The translations under genes were made by a program, and so were the position numbers. This document shows, in pieces, positions 57,718 to 64,000 of a DNA stretch of 64,000 bases. The stretch covers positions 248,001 through 312,000 of the forward strand of contig JBDSJD010000029.1 in NCBI GenBank assembly GCA_039917615.1. The letters are read 5' to 3'. Position 1 is the first letter of the stretch. Each line of letters opens with the position of its first letter. The notes beneath the pieces were generated by a model. That model was not told the DNA's origin, ran no database searches, and saw only the letters and a list, made by a program, of their open reading frames with translations. Source of the DNA: ZC4RG30 sp039917615 (GTDB lineage: Bacteria; Pseudomonadota; Gammaproteobacteria; Steroidobacterales; Steroidobacteraceae).

Positions 57718-57768
57718 GGTCAGACCTCTTTTACGGCTTTTCCCCCGCGCCATCATTGCATAGCTACT

Positions 57769-57900
57769 TTATTTGGGGGCTTCGGCGACATTGTGCCCGA
57801 GCATGATCCAACCTTTCGGAATTTCCGTCCAGGCGTCCTTCAACGTGCCGTTCGCGCACCTGCGCCGCCGCCGGCGGTGTCCGTTCGGTAATATGGGCAT
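57769..57900 (-). CDS. Possible 43-residue protein in the divergent gap of the galactose locus
   Basis: A short frame from ATG 57900 to the stop at 57769-57771 (MPILPNGHRRRRRRCANG, then LKDAWTEIPKGWIMLGHN). Third positions are GC-rich as in local genes and the C-terminal half is not low-complexity, so it could be a real small basic protein or a gene remnant. No ribosome site is convincing. The rest of 57718-57923 must hold the divergent promoters. Confidence 0.25.
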   Translation of the reverse strand: MPILPNGHRRRRRRCANGTLKDAWTEIPKGWIMLGHNVAEAPK

Positions 57901-57923
57901 AGTCAGGTCCACGAGTTCGAAGC

Positions 57924-58853
57924 ATGCCTTTGCGCGTCGGTTTGGTGGGTGTCGGCAAAATAGCTCGCGATCAGCACATACCGGCGCTGAACGCGAATCC
58001 ACGTTTCGAGCTTGCCGCCTGTGCCAGCCGCAATGCCACTATCGAAGGCAAACCCAGCTTTCCCGACCTGGATTCGATGCTTCGCGCGGTACCGGACCTG
58101 CATTGCATTTCCATCTGCACGCCGCCGCAGGCGCATTTTCAAGCCGCGCTGGCTGCGCTGCGCGCCGGCAAGCACGTGATGATCGAGAAGCCGCCGACCG
58201 CGTCCACGCGGCAGATCGCGCTGCTCGCCGACGAAGCCGCACGCCGTGGACGAACGCTTTTCCAGACCTGGCATTCGCGTTTCGCCGCGGGCGTCGATGC
58301 CGCCCGCGAGTTCCTGCGCACTCGCACGCTCGTGAGCGGCCGGATCGTCTGGAAGGAAGACGTGCACTTCTGGCATCCCGGCCAGAGCTGGATATGGGAG
58401 CCGGGCGGTTTCGGTGTTTTCGACCCGGGCATCAACGCACTGTCCGTGCTCACCGAGATTCTGCGCGAAGAAGTCTGCGTGCAGAGCGCGCTGCTCGAAT
58501 TTCCCGAGAACCAGCAATCGCCCATCGCCGCGAAACTCGCGTTGCGCACGCAGGCGGATGTCGCAATCGACGCAGAGTTCGATTTCCGGCAGAAAGGCGA
58601 GCAGAGCTGGGACATCGAGCTCACCACCACCACGGGTGCGCTCAAGCTCGCGCGCGGCGGCGGCGAGCTGTCCATCGACGGCAAGTCAGTGGTCACGGAC
58701 GCCAGCTTGGCGGGCGAATACCCACGTCTCTACGAGCGGTTCGCCTCCCTGTGCGAGGCAGGGAAGTCGGAAGTGGATTGGCGGCCGTTTCAATTGGTCG
58801 CCGACGCATTTCTCATCGGCGAACGCCGCGTTGTCGCGCCGCACGTGATTTGA
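57924..58853 (+). CDS. D-galactose 1-dehydrogenase-like Gfo/Idh/MocA oxidoreductase
   Basis: NAD(P)-dependent sugar dehydrogenase of 309 residues, cytoplasmic, that would oxidise D-galactose to the galactonolactone. The Rossmann motif is VGLVGVGKIARDQHIPAL. The nicotinamide/substrate motif is E88-K89-P90 (MIEKPPT), with SICTPPQAHF before it. Catalytic-region residues lie in GVFDPGINALSVL. The C-terminal beta-sheet domain is typical of the family. The galactose assignment rests on the next three genes, DgoK, DgoA and a sugar symporter, and on length similar to known bacterial galactose dehydrogenases of this family. L-arabinose dehydrogenase is an alternative. Starts at ATG 57924 and is followed by dgoK after 14 bases. 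Confidence 0.82.
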   Translation: MPLRVGLVGVGKIARDQHIPALNANPRFELAACASRNATIEGKPSFPDLDSMLRAVPDLHCISICTPPQAHFQAALAALRAGKHVMIEKPPTASTRQIALLADEAARRGRTLFQTWHSRFAAGVDAAREFLRTRTLVSGRIVWKEDVHFWHPGQSWIWEPGGFGVFDPGINALSVLTEILREEVCVQSALLEFPENQQSPIAAKLALRTQADVAIDAEFDFRQKGEQSWDIELTTTTGALKLARGGGELSIDGKSVVTDASLAGEYPRLYERFASLCEAGKSEVDWRPFQLVADAFLIGERRVVAPHVI

Positions 58854-58867
58854 ACCCCCATCCGCGC

Positions 58868-59797
58868 ATGGCCAATAGCCCCGCATTCATCGCCGGTGAC
58901 TGGGGAACGAGCAATCTCACGCTCGCTCTCTGCGACGCGGACGGCCATGCGCTTGAGACGCGCAAGGGTCCCGGGGCGGCCGAATCGCGCGGCCATTTCG
59001 CGCAGATCTTCGATGAGCTGGCCGCGAGCTGGCTCGCCGGCGGACCCTTACCGGTCGTGCTCTCTGGAATGGTTGGCTCCGCGTTCGGGTGGCATGAGGC
59101 GCCCTATCTATCGTGTCCCGCCGGTCTGCACGATCTCGCCCGCGATCTCGTTATGGTGCGCGATGGCGTCGGCATCGTGCCCGGGATGCGTTGCACGAAC
59201 CCTCTGGGCGCGCCCGACGTCATGCGCGGGGAAGAAACGCAGTTGCTGGGTGCGCAGATGCTCGAGACCACGTTGAGCAGCGGCAGGCAACTGGTGTGCA
59301 TGCCGGGCACGCACACCAAGTGGGTGTCGTTGAACCACGGCATCGTGCAGGAATTCCTCACGGCCCCCACCGGCGAATTGTTCGCCTTGCTCTGTGAGCA
59401 CAGCGTGCTGGTGCGCGACAAGGCGACGGTCATGGTCCACGACGTCCACGATTTCGAGCGCGGGCTCGCGGAGTCGGCCAGACATCCCGATGTTTCTTTG
59501 CTGCATCGGCTGTTCCAAAGCCGCAGTCTGCGACTCGACAAGCAGCTCTCGGCGCAAGGCGCTGCCTCCTGGATGTCGGGACTGCTGATCGGCACCGATG
59601 TGGGCGGCGCGTTGCCACTGTTCGCAGGGCTCGATGCTGACAATCCGGTGTACGTGATCGGGGCCCCGCACCTCACTGCATCGTACGCGCTCGCGATCGA
59701 CCGTCGCGGCCGCACGGCCATCCAGATCGATGGGGCTCGCGCCGCTCTTGCGGGGTTGGCCCTGGTGTATCGCGAACAGGAGCGTCTGCTTTCATGA
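58868..59797 (+). CDS. dgoK: 2-dehydro-3-deoxygalactonokinase (DgoK)
   Basis: Kinase of 309 residues that phosphorylates 2-keto-3-deoxygalactonate at C6. The actin-like ATPase N-terminus is FIAGDWGTSNLTLALCD. Other conserved segments are VLSGMVGSAFGWHEAPYLSCPA, then FVPGMRC-like IVPGMRCTNPLG, DVMRGEETQLLGAQ and CMPGTHTKWVSLNHG. VYVIGAPHLTASYALAI closes it. The frame is open far upstream, but ATG 58868 begins the conserved sequence. The stop overlaps the dgoA start (ATGA), so the two genes are coupled. Confidence 0.93.
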   Translation: MANSPAFIAGDWGTSNLTLALCDADGHALETRKGPGAAESRGHFAQIFDELAASWLAGGPLPVVLSGMVGSAFGWHEAPYLSCPAGLHDLARDLVMVRDGVGIVPGMRCTNPLGAPDVMRGEETQLLGAQMLETTLSSGRQLVCMPGTHTKWVSLNHGIVQEFLTAPTGELFALLCEHSVLVRDKATVMVHDVHDFERGLAESARHPDVSLLHRLFQSRSLRLDKQLSAQGAASWMSGLLIGTDVGGALPLFAGLDADNPVYVIGAPHLTASYALAIDRRGRTAIQIDGARAALAGLALVYREQERLLS

Positions 59798-60417
59798 ACG
59801 ACATGTCCCACGTCGAGTTGGTCGCCATCCTGCGCGGCCTCACGCCGGAGCGCGCGCCCGAAGTCGGCGCCGCGCTGGTCGGCTGCGGATTCCGCACCAT
59901 CGAGGTACCGCTGAACTCGCCCAATCCTTTCGACACGATCGAACTACTGTCGCAGGCGTATGGCGGCCGCTGCCTGATTGGCGCGGGCACGGTCCTCTCG
60001 CCCGCCGAGGTAGATAAGGTGCATGGCGCGGGCGGCCGGCTGGTGGTGGCGCCCAACTGCGACCCGCAGGTGATCGGTCGTGCGATCGAACTCGGCATGC
60101 GCGTGTTGCCAGGCATCGCCACTGCAACCGAGGCGTTCGCGGCGCTACGCGCCGGCGCCACCGAGCTCAAGCTTTTTCCGGCGACGACCTACGGGGCCGG
60201 GCACCTGCAGGCGCTCAAGTCGGTGTTGCCCAAGCACGTAAAGATCTACCCGGTCGGCGGTATCGGCTCGCAGGATATCGCCACTTGGCTCGCGTCCGGG
60301 GCGGATGGTTTCGGATTCGGCGGTGAATTATTCAAGCCCACGTATACACTCGCGGAGCTGACAACACGCGCGCAGGACCTTGTGCAGGCCCTGCGATCGA
60401 GCGGCAACAAAAACTAA
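59794..60417 (+). CDS. dgoA: 2-dehydro-3-deoxy-6-phosphogalactonate aldolase (DgoA)
   Basis: Class I KDPGal aldolase of 207 residues in the Eda/KDPG aldolase family, cleaving 2-keto-3-deoxy-6-phosphogalactonate to pyruvate and glyceraldehyde 3-phosphate. The Schiff-base lysine is K126 in ELKLFPA and the catalytic Glu is E37 in IEVPLNSP. LIGAGTVLSPAEVD and VVAPNCDPQVIGRAIE are conserved. The phosphate-binding end is PVGGIGSQDIATWLASGADGFG. The start overlaps dgoK by four bases. The context and the NSPNP segment suit the galactonate enzyme better than Eda. Confidence 0.92.
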   Translation: MNDMSHVELVAILRGLTPERAPEVGAALVGCGFRTIEVPLNSPNPFDTIELLSQAYGGRCLIGAGTVLSPAEVDKVHGAGGRLVVAPNCDPQVIGRAIELGMRVLPGIATATEAFAALRAGATELKLFPATTYGAGHLQALKSVLPKHVKIYPVGGIGSQDIATWLASGADGFGFGGELFKPTYTLAELTTRAQDLVQALRSSGNKN

Positions 60418-60451
60418 CGGCGGCGATTGGCTGCATTTGTAGGGGGTCGAC

Positions 60452-62014
60452 GTGAATCTGGAAACTCCGGACATCGCCATCCTGGCGATCTATGCGGTTG
60501 GAATTTTTCTGCTCGCGCAGTGGGTGTCACGCGAAAAGGGCGAACATAAGAAGAATGCGCAGGATTACTTTCTGGCTAGTCGGGCGCTGCCATGGTGGGC
60601 CATCGGCACCTCGCTGATCGCCGCCAACATCTCCGCCGAGCAGATCGTCGGCATGTCGGGTTCCGGATATGTCATGGGCATGGCCATCGCCTCGTACGAG
60701 TGGATGGGGGCGCTGACACTCATCATCGTCGGCAAGTGGATCCTGCCGGTGTTTCTCAAGAATGGCATCTACACGATGCCGGAGTTCCTTGAGAAACGTT
60801 ACAGCCCGGCCGTGCGCAACGTGATGGCCGTCTTCTGGCTGGCGTTGTACATCTTCGTCAATCTCACGTCGATACTGTGGCTTGGCGCGCTTGCGGTGAA
60901 TGCCATCGCCGGCCTCGACACGCAGGTCGCAATCACGGCGCTCGCGGTGTTCGCGCTGCTGTATGCGCTATACGGCGGCCTCAAAGCCGTCGCGCTCACC
61001 GACATCGTGCAGGTTTCGCTGCTGGTTCTGGGCGGAATCATCATCACGTGGATGTCGCTGAGCAAAGTAGGCGGCGACGCGGGTGTCATCGCGGGCTTCC
61101 ACACGCTGACGGAGCGTTTCCCCGAGAAGTTCGACATGATCCTTTCCCGGGACAATCCTCACTACAAGGATCTGCCGGGCCTCGCCGTGTTGTTAGGCGG
61201 CATGTGGATGATGAACGTCTCGTACTGGGGCTTCAATCAATACATCATTCAGCGCGGCCTCGCGGCGAAGAGCGTGGATGAGGCACAGAAGGGCATCGTG
61301 CTCGCGGCGTTCCTCAAGCTGCTCATGCCCGCGATCATCGTGCTGCCCGGCATCGCCGCGCTGGTGCTTGTGCCCGGCCTCGAGAAAACCGACCAGGCCT
61401 ACCCGAGTCTCATGGCCATGCTCCCCGTTGGCATCAAGGGTCTGGTATTCGCGGCGCTGGTCGCGGCGATCGTCGCGTCGACCGGCTCCAAGATCAATTC
61501 GATCGCGACAATTTTCACGATGGACCTCTATCGCGCCGCGCGGCCGGACACCGGGCAGAAGCAGCTGGTCATGGTGGGCCGCATCGTCGCGGTCGTGTCT
61601 GTGGTCATCGCGGTCATCATCACCAAGCCGTTCCTGAGCAATTTTGGCCAGGGTTTCCAGTACATTCAGAACTTCACCGGCTTCGTGACGCCGGGCATCT
61701 GCGTGATCTTTCTGCTGGGTCTGTTCTGGGCACGCACCACTGCGACAGCGGCGATGGTTTCAATGCTCGCTACGGTCGTGTTGTCCTGGGTGTTCTACAA
61801 ATATCTGCCGGATTACCCGTTCATGAATCGGGTGGGCTGGTGCTTCGTCGCGGGAGTCGTGATCGCAGTCGCGATCTCGCTGATGTCACCGCGGAAAGAA
61901 GCGGCGATGCGCGTGGATATCACAAACGTCGACTTCAAGACCGGCCCGGGCTTCAACATCTCCGCCCTGCTGATTATCGCAATCCTGGCGGCGCTCTACT
62001 ACGTGTGGTGGTAG
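60452..62014 (+). CDS. Sodium/sugar symporter (SSS family, SGLT-like)
   Basis: Membrane transporter of 520 residues and about fourteen helices in the sodium:solute symporter family, close to vSGLT. The start is GTG 60452, with AGGGGG five bases upstream. Conserved stretches are DYFLASRALPWWAIGTSLIAANISAEQ and GSGYVMGMAIASYEWMGAL, with the galactose-transporter region NGIYTMPEFLEKRY. MNVSYWGFNQYIIQRGLAAKSVDEAQKG and STGSKINSIATIFTMDLY are the SSS signatures, the latter near the sodium site. Located 34 bases after dgoA, it likely imports galactose or a galactoside-derived sugar for the pathway. Confidence 0.92.
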   Translation: MNLETPDIAILAIYAVGIFLLAQWVSREKGEHKKNAQDYFLASRALPWWAIGTSLIAANISAEQIVGMSGSGYVMGMAIASYEWMGALTLIIVGKWILPVFLKNGIYTMPEFLEKRYSPAVRNVMAVFWLALYIFVNLTSILWLGALAVNAIAGLDTQVAITALAVFALLYALYGGLKAVALTDIVQVSLLVLGGIIITWMSLSKVGGDAGVIAGFHTLTERFPEKFDMILSRDNPHYKDLPGLAVLLGGMWMMNVSYWGFNQYIIQRGLAAKSVDEAQKGIVLAAFLKLLMPAIIVLPGIAALVLVPGLEKTDQAYPSLMAMLPVGIKGLVFAALVAAIVASTGSKINSIATIFTMDLYRAARPDTGQKQLVMVGRIVAVVSVVIAVIITKPFLSNFGQGFQYIQNFTGFVTPGICVIFLLGLFWARTTATAAMVSMLATVVLSWVFYKYLPDYPFMNRVGWCFVAGVVIAVAISLMSPRKEAAMRVDITNVDFKTGPGFNISALLIIAILAALYYVWW

Positions 62015-62037
62015 TCCCAGGTTTGGTGTTGGCAACT

Positions 62038-62068
62038 TGCTCGGGTATGCGCAACTCATACCCGAGCA
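62038..62068. terminator. 12-bp hairpin between convergent genes
   Basis: Perfect inverted repeat TGCTCGGGTATG (62038-62049) and CATACCCGAGCA (62057-62068) with a 7-base loop, in the gap between the symporter stop (62014) and the esterase stop (62093). Being symmetric, it could serve both genes. T-runs are lacking on either side. Confidence 0.6.
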
Positions 62069-62092
62069 GAAAGCCGATGCACTCCGGTCCGG

Positions 62093-63040
62093 CTATTCTT
62101 TAAAGAGAAGCTGCGAGAAATGGTAGAAATTGTGACCCATCTCGACGGGGTCGTGGCCATTGCCGTCGAGACGCCAGATATGGGGAACGCCCTGTTCCAG
62201 AAGAAAGGTGTGAACGCCGAGACTGATGGGCATCAGTGGATCCCGGTTGCCCACGCCCAGCCATAAAAGTTTCAACTGCTTCAACGGGGCCGGATCAGGG
62301 ATTAGCGCGGGGACAGGCTTGGTGTTCGGCGCCGCGGCGACTCCAGCAACCCAACCGAACACATCCAGATGGGACAGTCCGATATTCAGCGTCTGACCGC
62401 TTCCCATCGACATGCCTGCGATGGCGCGGCGGGTGCGATCCGTGTAGACGGAATAGTGGGACTCCACAAACGGGATAATTTCCTTTAGCAGGTCGTTCTC
62501 GTAGGGAGTGCCGAAAGTCGCCCCATCACGGATGCCCAGCGTTTCCTCTGCCGCAGTCGAGCCCGCGCTCCCCTGGGGGAAGACGATGATCATCGGCTGC
62601 ATTTTTCCGTCCGCCAGCAGGTTGTCGGCAATGATCTGCGCGCCCGCACGCAGCCATTCGGTGCTGGTGTTGCCAAGCCCGTGATGCAGATAGAGCACGG
62701 GATACTTGCGCGCGGCCGAATAACCGGCCGGCGTATAAATGCGCATAAGGCGGCGTGTGCCAAGCGTTTTAGAGTCGTATTCGACGACCTTGAGTTCGCC
62801 GTGAGGAATATTCGCGCGCGCCGTTTTGAAAGCCTCGGGCGGCACCGGGTAAGCAGCCATGTTTTCTTCGGGAGCCTGAGCCGGAACGGGCCCGATGCCC
62901 CCGGCGCGCGGCCCGGGTGGAACTGCTGCTGGTTGAGCAACAGCGGGCGCGCTGGCGCCCTCGGCTGACACGGCAATCGAGGGCACAAGCAGACAGGCAG
63001 AAAGGATGAACAATGGCGGGACGGCAATTACGGTGCGCAT
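62093..63040 (-). CDS. Exported CE1/esterase D-type esterase
   Basis: Alpha/beta hydrolase of 315 residues, related to feruloyl/acetylxylan esterases (CE1). The signal peptide contains PPLFILSACLLVPS and is followed by an Ala/Pro-rich linker. The oxyanion strand is YPVLYLHHGLG. The nucleophile Ser is in IAGMSMGSGQTL (G-x-S-x-G). The acid and histidine are probably Asp in GNRDPLMP and His in NGHDPVEMGHNFYHFSQLL. ATG 63040 is used; a longer in-frame extension has no conserved sequence. The substrate is likely an ester-decorated sugar. It is convergent with the symporter and starts 58 bases downstream of the ETF-QO stop on the same strand. Confidence 0.86.
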   Translation of the reverse strand: MRTVIAVPPLFILSACLLVPSIAVSAEGASAPAVAQPAAVPPGPRAGGIGPVPAQAPEENMAAYPVPPEAFKTARANIPHGELKVVEYDSKTLGTRRLMRIYTPAGYSAARKYPVLYLHHGLGNTSTEWLRAGAQIIADNLLADGKMQPMIIVFPQGSAGSTAAEETLGIRDGATFGTPYENDLLKEIIPFVESHYSVYTDRTRRAIAGMSMGSGQTLNIGLSHLDVFGWVAGVAAAPNTKPVPALIPDPAPLKQLKLLWLGVGNRDPLMPISLGVHTFLLEQGVPHIWRLDGNGHDPVEMGHNFYHFSQLLFKE

Positions 63041-63098
63041 GGTGAGATCTCTTTTGAGAGGGTTTAAGGTTCCCGACGTCGTCACTTGCAATATGTGC

Positions 63099-64000
63099 TC
63101 ACAGGTTTTGATAGTTCGGACCGGATCCACCTTCCGGTGTAGTCCAGGTGATGATGGCATACGGATCCTTGATGTCGCACGCCTTGCAATGCACACAATT
63201 GGCGGCGTTGATCTGCAGGCGTTTGCCGCCGGCGTTGTCGTCGACCATTTCATACACTCCCGCAGGACAAAATCTCTCGCAAGGGTTGCCGTATTCGGTC
63301 GTGCAACGGGTCGCGCAGATGTTCGTATCTGCGACCTTCAGGTGCGCCGGCTGTGCTTCATCGTGCGAATTGTTGGCGAAGAACACGGACGAAACGCGAT
63401 CGCGCGGTGGCAGCGTGCGATCAATCCATTCACGCTCCGGCGACGCGTATTCGTCCAGTTTTTGGAGTTGCTGATAATCCTCGGTGTTATGGAGTGTCCA
63501 TGGCGATTTGCCGCAGGTCAGCGTTTCCCATGCGCTGTTCAGCAATCCCACCCACAAACCCCTCTTGAATGCAGGCTTGGCGTTGCGGACACGTTTGAGT
63601 TCTTGTCCGCCTTCGGATGCGCGCCACACGGCGTCGAAGCCTTCTCCCGTCGGATGGGCCGCCACATGCTCGCCCGCAAGAGCGCCGCTGCGAATTGCCT
63701 GGTGCACGCCTTTGATCTTCACGAAGTTGAGGGTGCCGCCTGCATCGCCTATCAACAGCGCGCCGGGCATTTCGAGCTGTGGCAATGATTGCCATCCACC
63801 AGTCGCGATGGTGCGCGCGCCGGCAGAGAGAATTTCACCGCCCTCAAGCAACGACTTCACGGTCGGATGATTTTTGAATTGCTGAAAGGCCTCGAAGGGT
63901 TTCAGCCGCGGGTCTTCATAGTTCAAGCCGACGATGTAACCGACATACACGCGATCACTGTCGAGGTGATACAGAAAACTCCCTGCGTACGTTTTCGAGT
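63099..64000 (-). CDS. Electron transfer flavoprotein-ubiquinone oxidoreductase, C-terminal part (5' end outside window)
   Basis: Inner-membrane-associated ETF-QO passing electrons from ETF to ubiquinone. Only the C-terminal 300 residues are present; the frame continues past base 64000. Conserved segments: SFLYHLDSDRVYVGYIVGLNY and NPRLKPFEAFQQFKNHP-like sequence, then MPGALLIGDAGGTLNFVKIKG (FAD) and GIHAIRSGALAGEHVA-like text. The C-terminal [4Fe-4S] ferredoxin-like domain has CATRCTTEYGNPCERFCPAG and CVHCKACDIKDPYAII, four cysteines in the expected spacing. ETF genes themselves are not in the window. No start can be assigned. Confidence 0.95.
   Translation of the reverse strand, partial: SKTYAGSFLYHLDSDRVYVGYIVGLNYEDPRLKPFEAFQQFKNHPTVKSLLEGGEILSAGARTIATGGWQSLPQLEMPGALLIGDAGGTLNFVKIKGVHQAIRSGALAGEHVAAHPTGEGFDAVWRASEGGQELKRVRNAKPAFKRGLWVGLLNSAWETLTCGKSPWTLHNTEDYQQLQKLDEYASPEREWIDRTLPPRDRVSSVFFANNSHDEAQPAHLKVADTNICATRCTTEYGNPCERFCPAGVYEMVDDNAGGKRLQINAANCVHCKACDIKDPYAIITWTTPEGGSGPNYQNL

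Noticed and set aside
57773..58867. Open sequence upstream of dgoK in the same frame
   Set aside because: It overlaps the galactose dehydrogenase gene, which has clear Rossmann and EKP motifs in another frame.
1..64000. tRNA, rRNA, prophage, transposase and CRISPR features
   Set aside because: Gaps were read for cloverleaf-like, phage, IS and repeat-spacer signals and none was found; all gaps are shorter than 300 bases if the 70-residue gene at 16369-16581 is accepted.

Overview
The window is GC-rich, densely coded bacterial chromosome. It reads as a Gram-negative proteobacterium, probably a gammaproteobacterium of the Nevskiales/Steroidobacterales type. That placement is inferred from the gene mix: EpsE/EpsF exopolysaccharide export, ETF-ubiquinone oxidoreductase, DUF3297, MpaB-type oxygenase, DUF1592/DUF1552/DUF1080 proteins, many Tat or Sec exported enzymes, and GTG/TTG starts. 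No rRNA, tRNA, CRISPR array, insertion sequence, integrase or phage gene was found. Long open frames opposite most genes are antisense shadows of high-GC coding sequence.

Region 1 (1-16158) is an exopolysaccharide locus cut by the left edge. It holds a chain-length determinant (EpsF-like, partial) and a divergent outer-membrane export protein (EpsE/Wza-like). It also has six glycosyltransferases of several folds, plus a seventh likely GT-B protein. An O-acyltransferase, a GMC oxidoreductase, a Wzy-like polymerase and a GH16-like lipoprotein that could trim the polymer complete it. No flippase, initiating phosphoglycosyl transferase or tyrosine kinase is seen here.

Region 2 (16369-28658) is mixed metabolism: a DsbA-like oxidoreductase, an FAD monooxygenase, two MFS transporters, an HSL-type esterase, a SnoaL-like protein, a carotenoid/stilbene-cleaving oxygenase, a Tat-exported gamma-glutamyltransferase and a membrane GGDEF-EAL protein with both catalytic motifs intact. 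Region 3 (28809-32223) is an ECF sigma factor translationally coupled to an unusual anti-sigma protein with HEAT-like repeats, followed by a lipoprotein made of three copies of one unit.

Region 4 (32276-38999) is a tightly spaced minus-strand operon: fluoroacetate-dehalogenase-like hydrolase, esterase, LldP-type permease, FMN 2-hydroxyacid dehydrogenase, metallo-beta-lactamase fold protein, DUF3297 protein and MpaB-like oxygenase. The order suggests, as inference, haloacetate to glycolate to glyoxylate, or simply 2-hydroxyacid use. Region 5 (39084-51868) is mainly a plus-strand run: ankyrin protein, DUF1592 cytochrome-like protein, DUF1552 protein, two exported metallo-beta-lactamase fold proteins, an exported VOC protein, a DoxX-DoxX-DUF805 fusion and a double DUF1080 protein. 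A second exported VOC protein and a small lipoprotein are on the minus strand.

Region 6 (52025-62014) is a galactose/alpha-galactoside locus. A minus arm has an exported HpcH/HpaI-type aldolase, a PQQ beta-propeller dehydrogenase with a cytochrome c domain and a GH97 glycosidase. A plus arm has galactose dehydrogenase, DgoK, DgoA and a sodium/sugar symporter, giving most of the De Ley-Doudoroff route. The lactonase and galactonate dehydratase are not in the window. The right edge has an exported CE1-type esterase and the C-terminal part of ETF-ubiquinone oxidoreductase.
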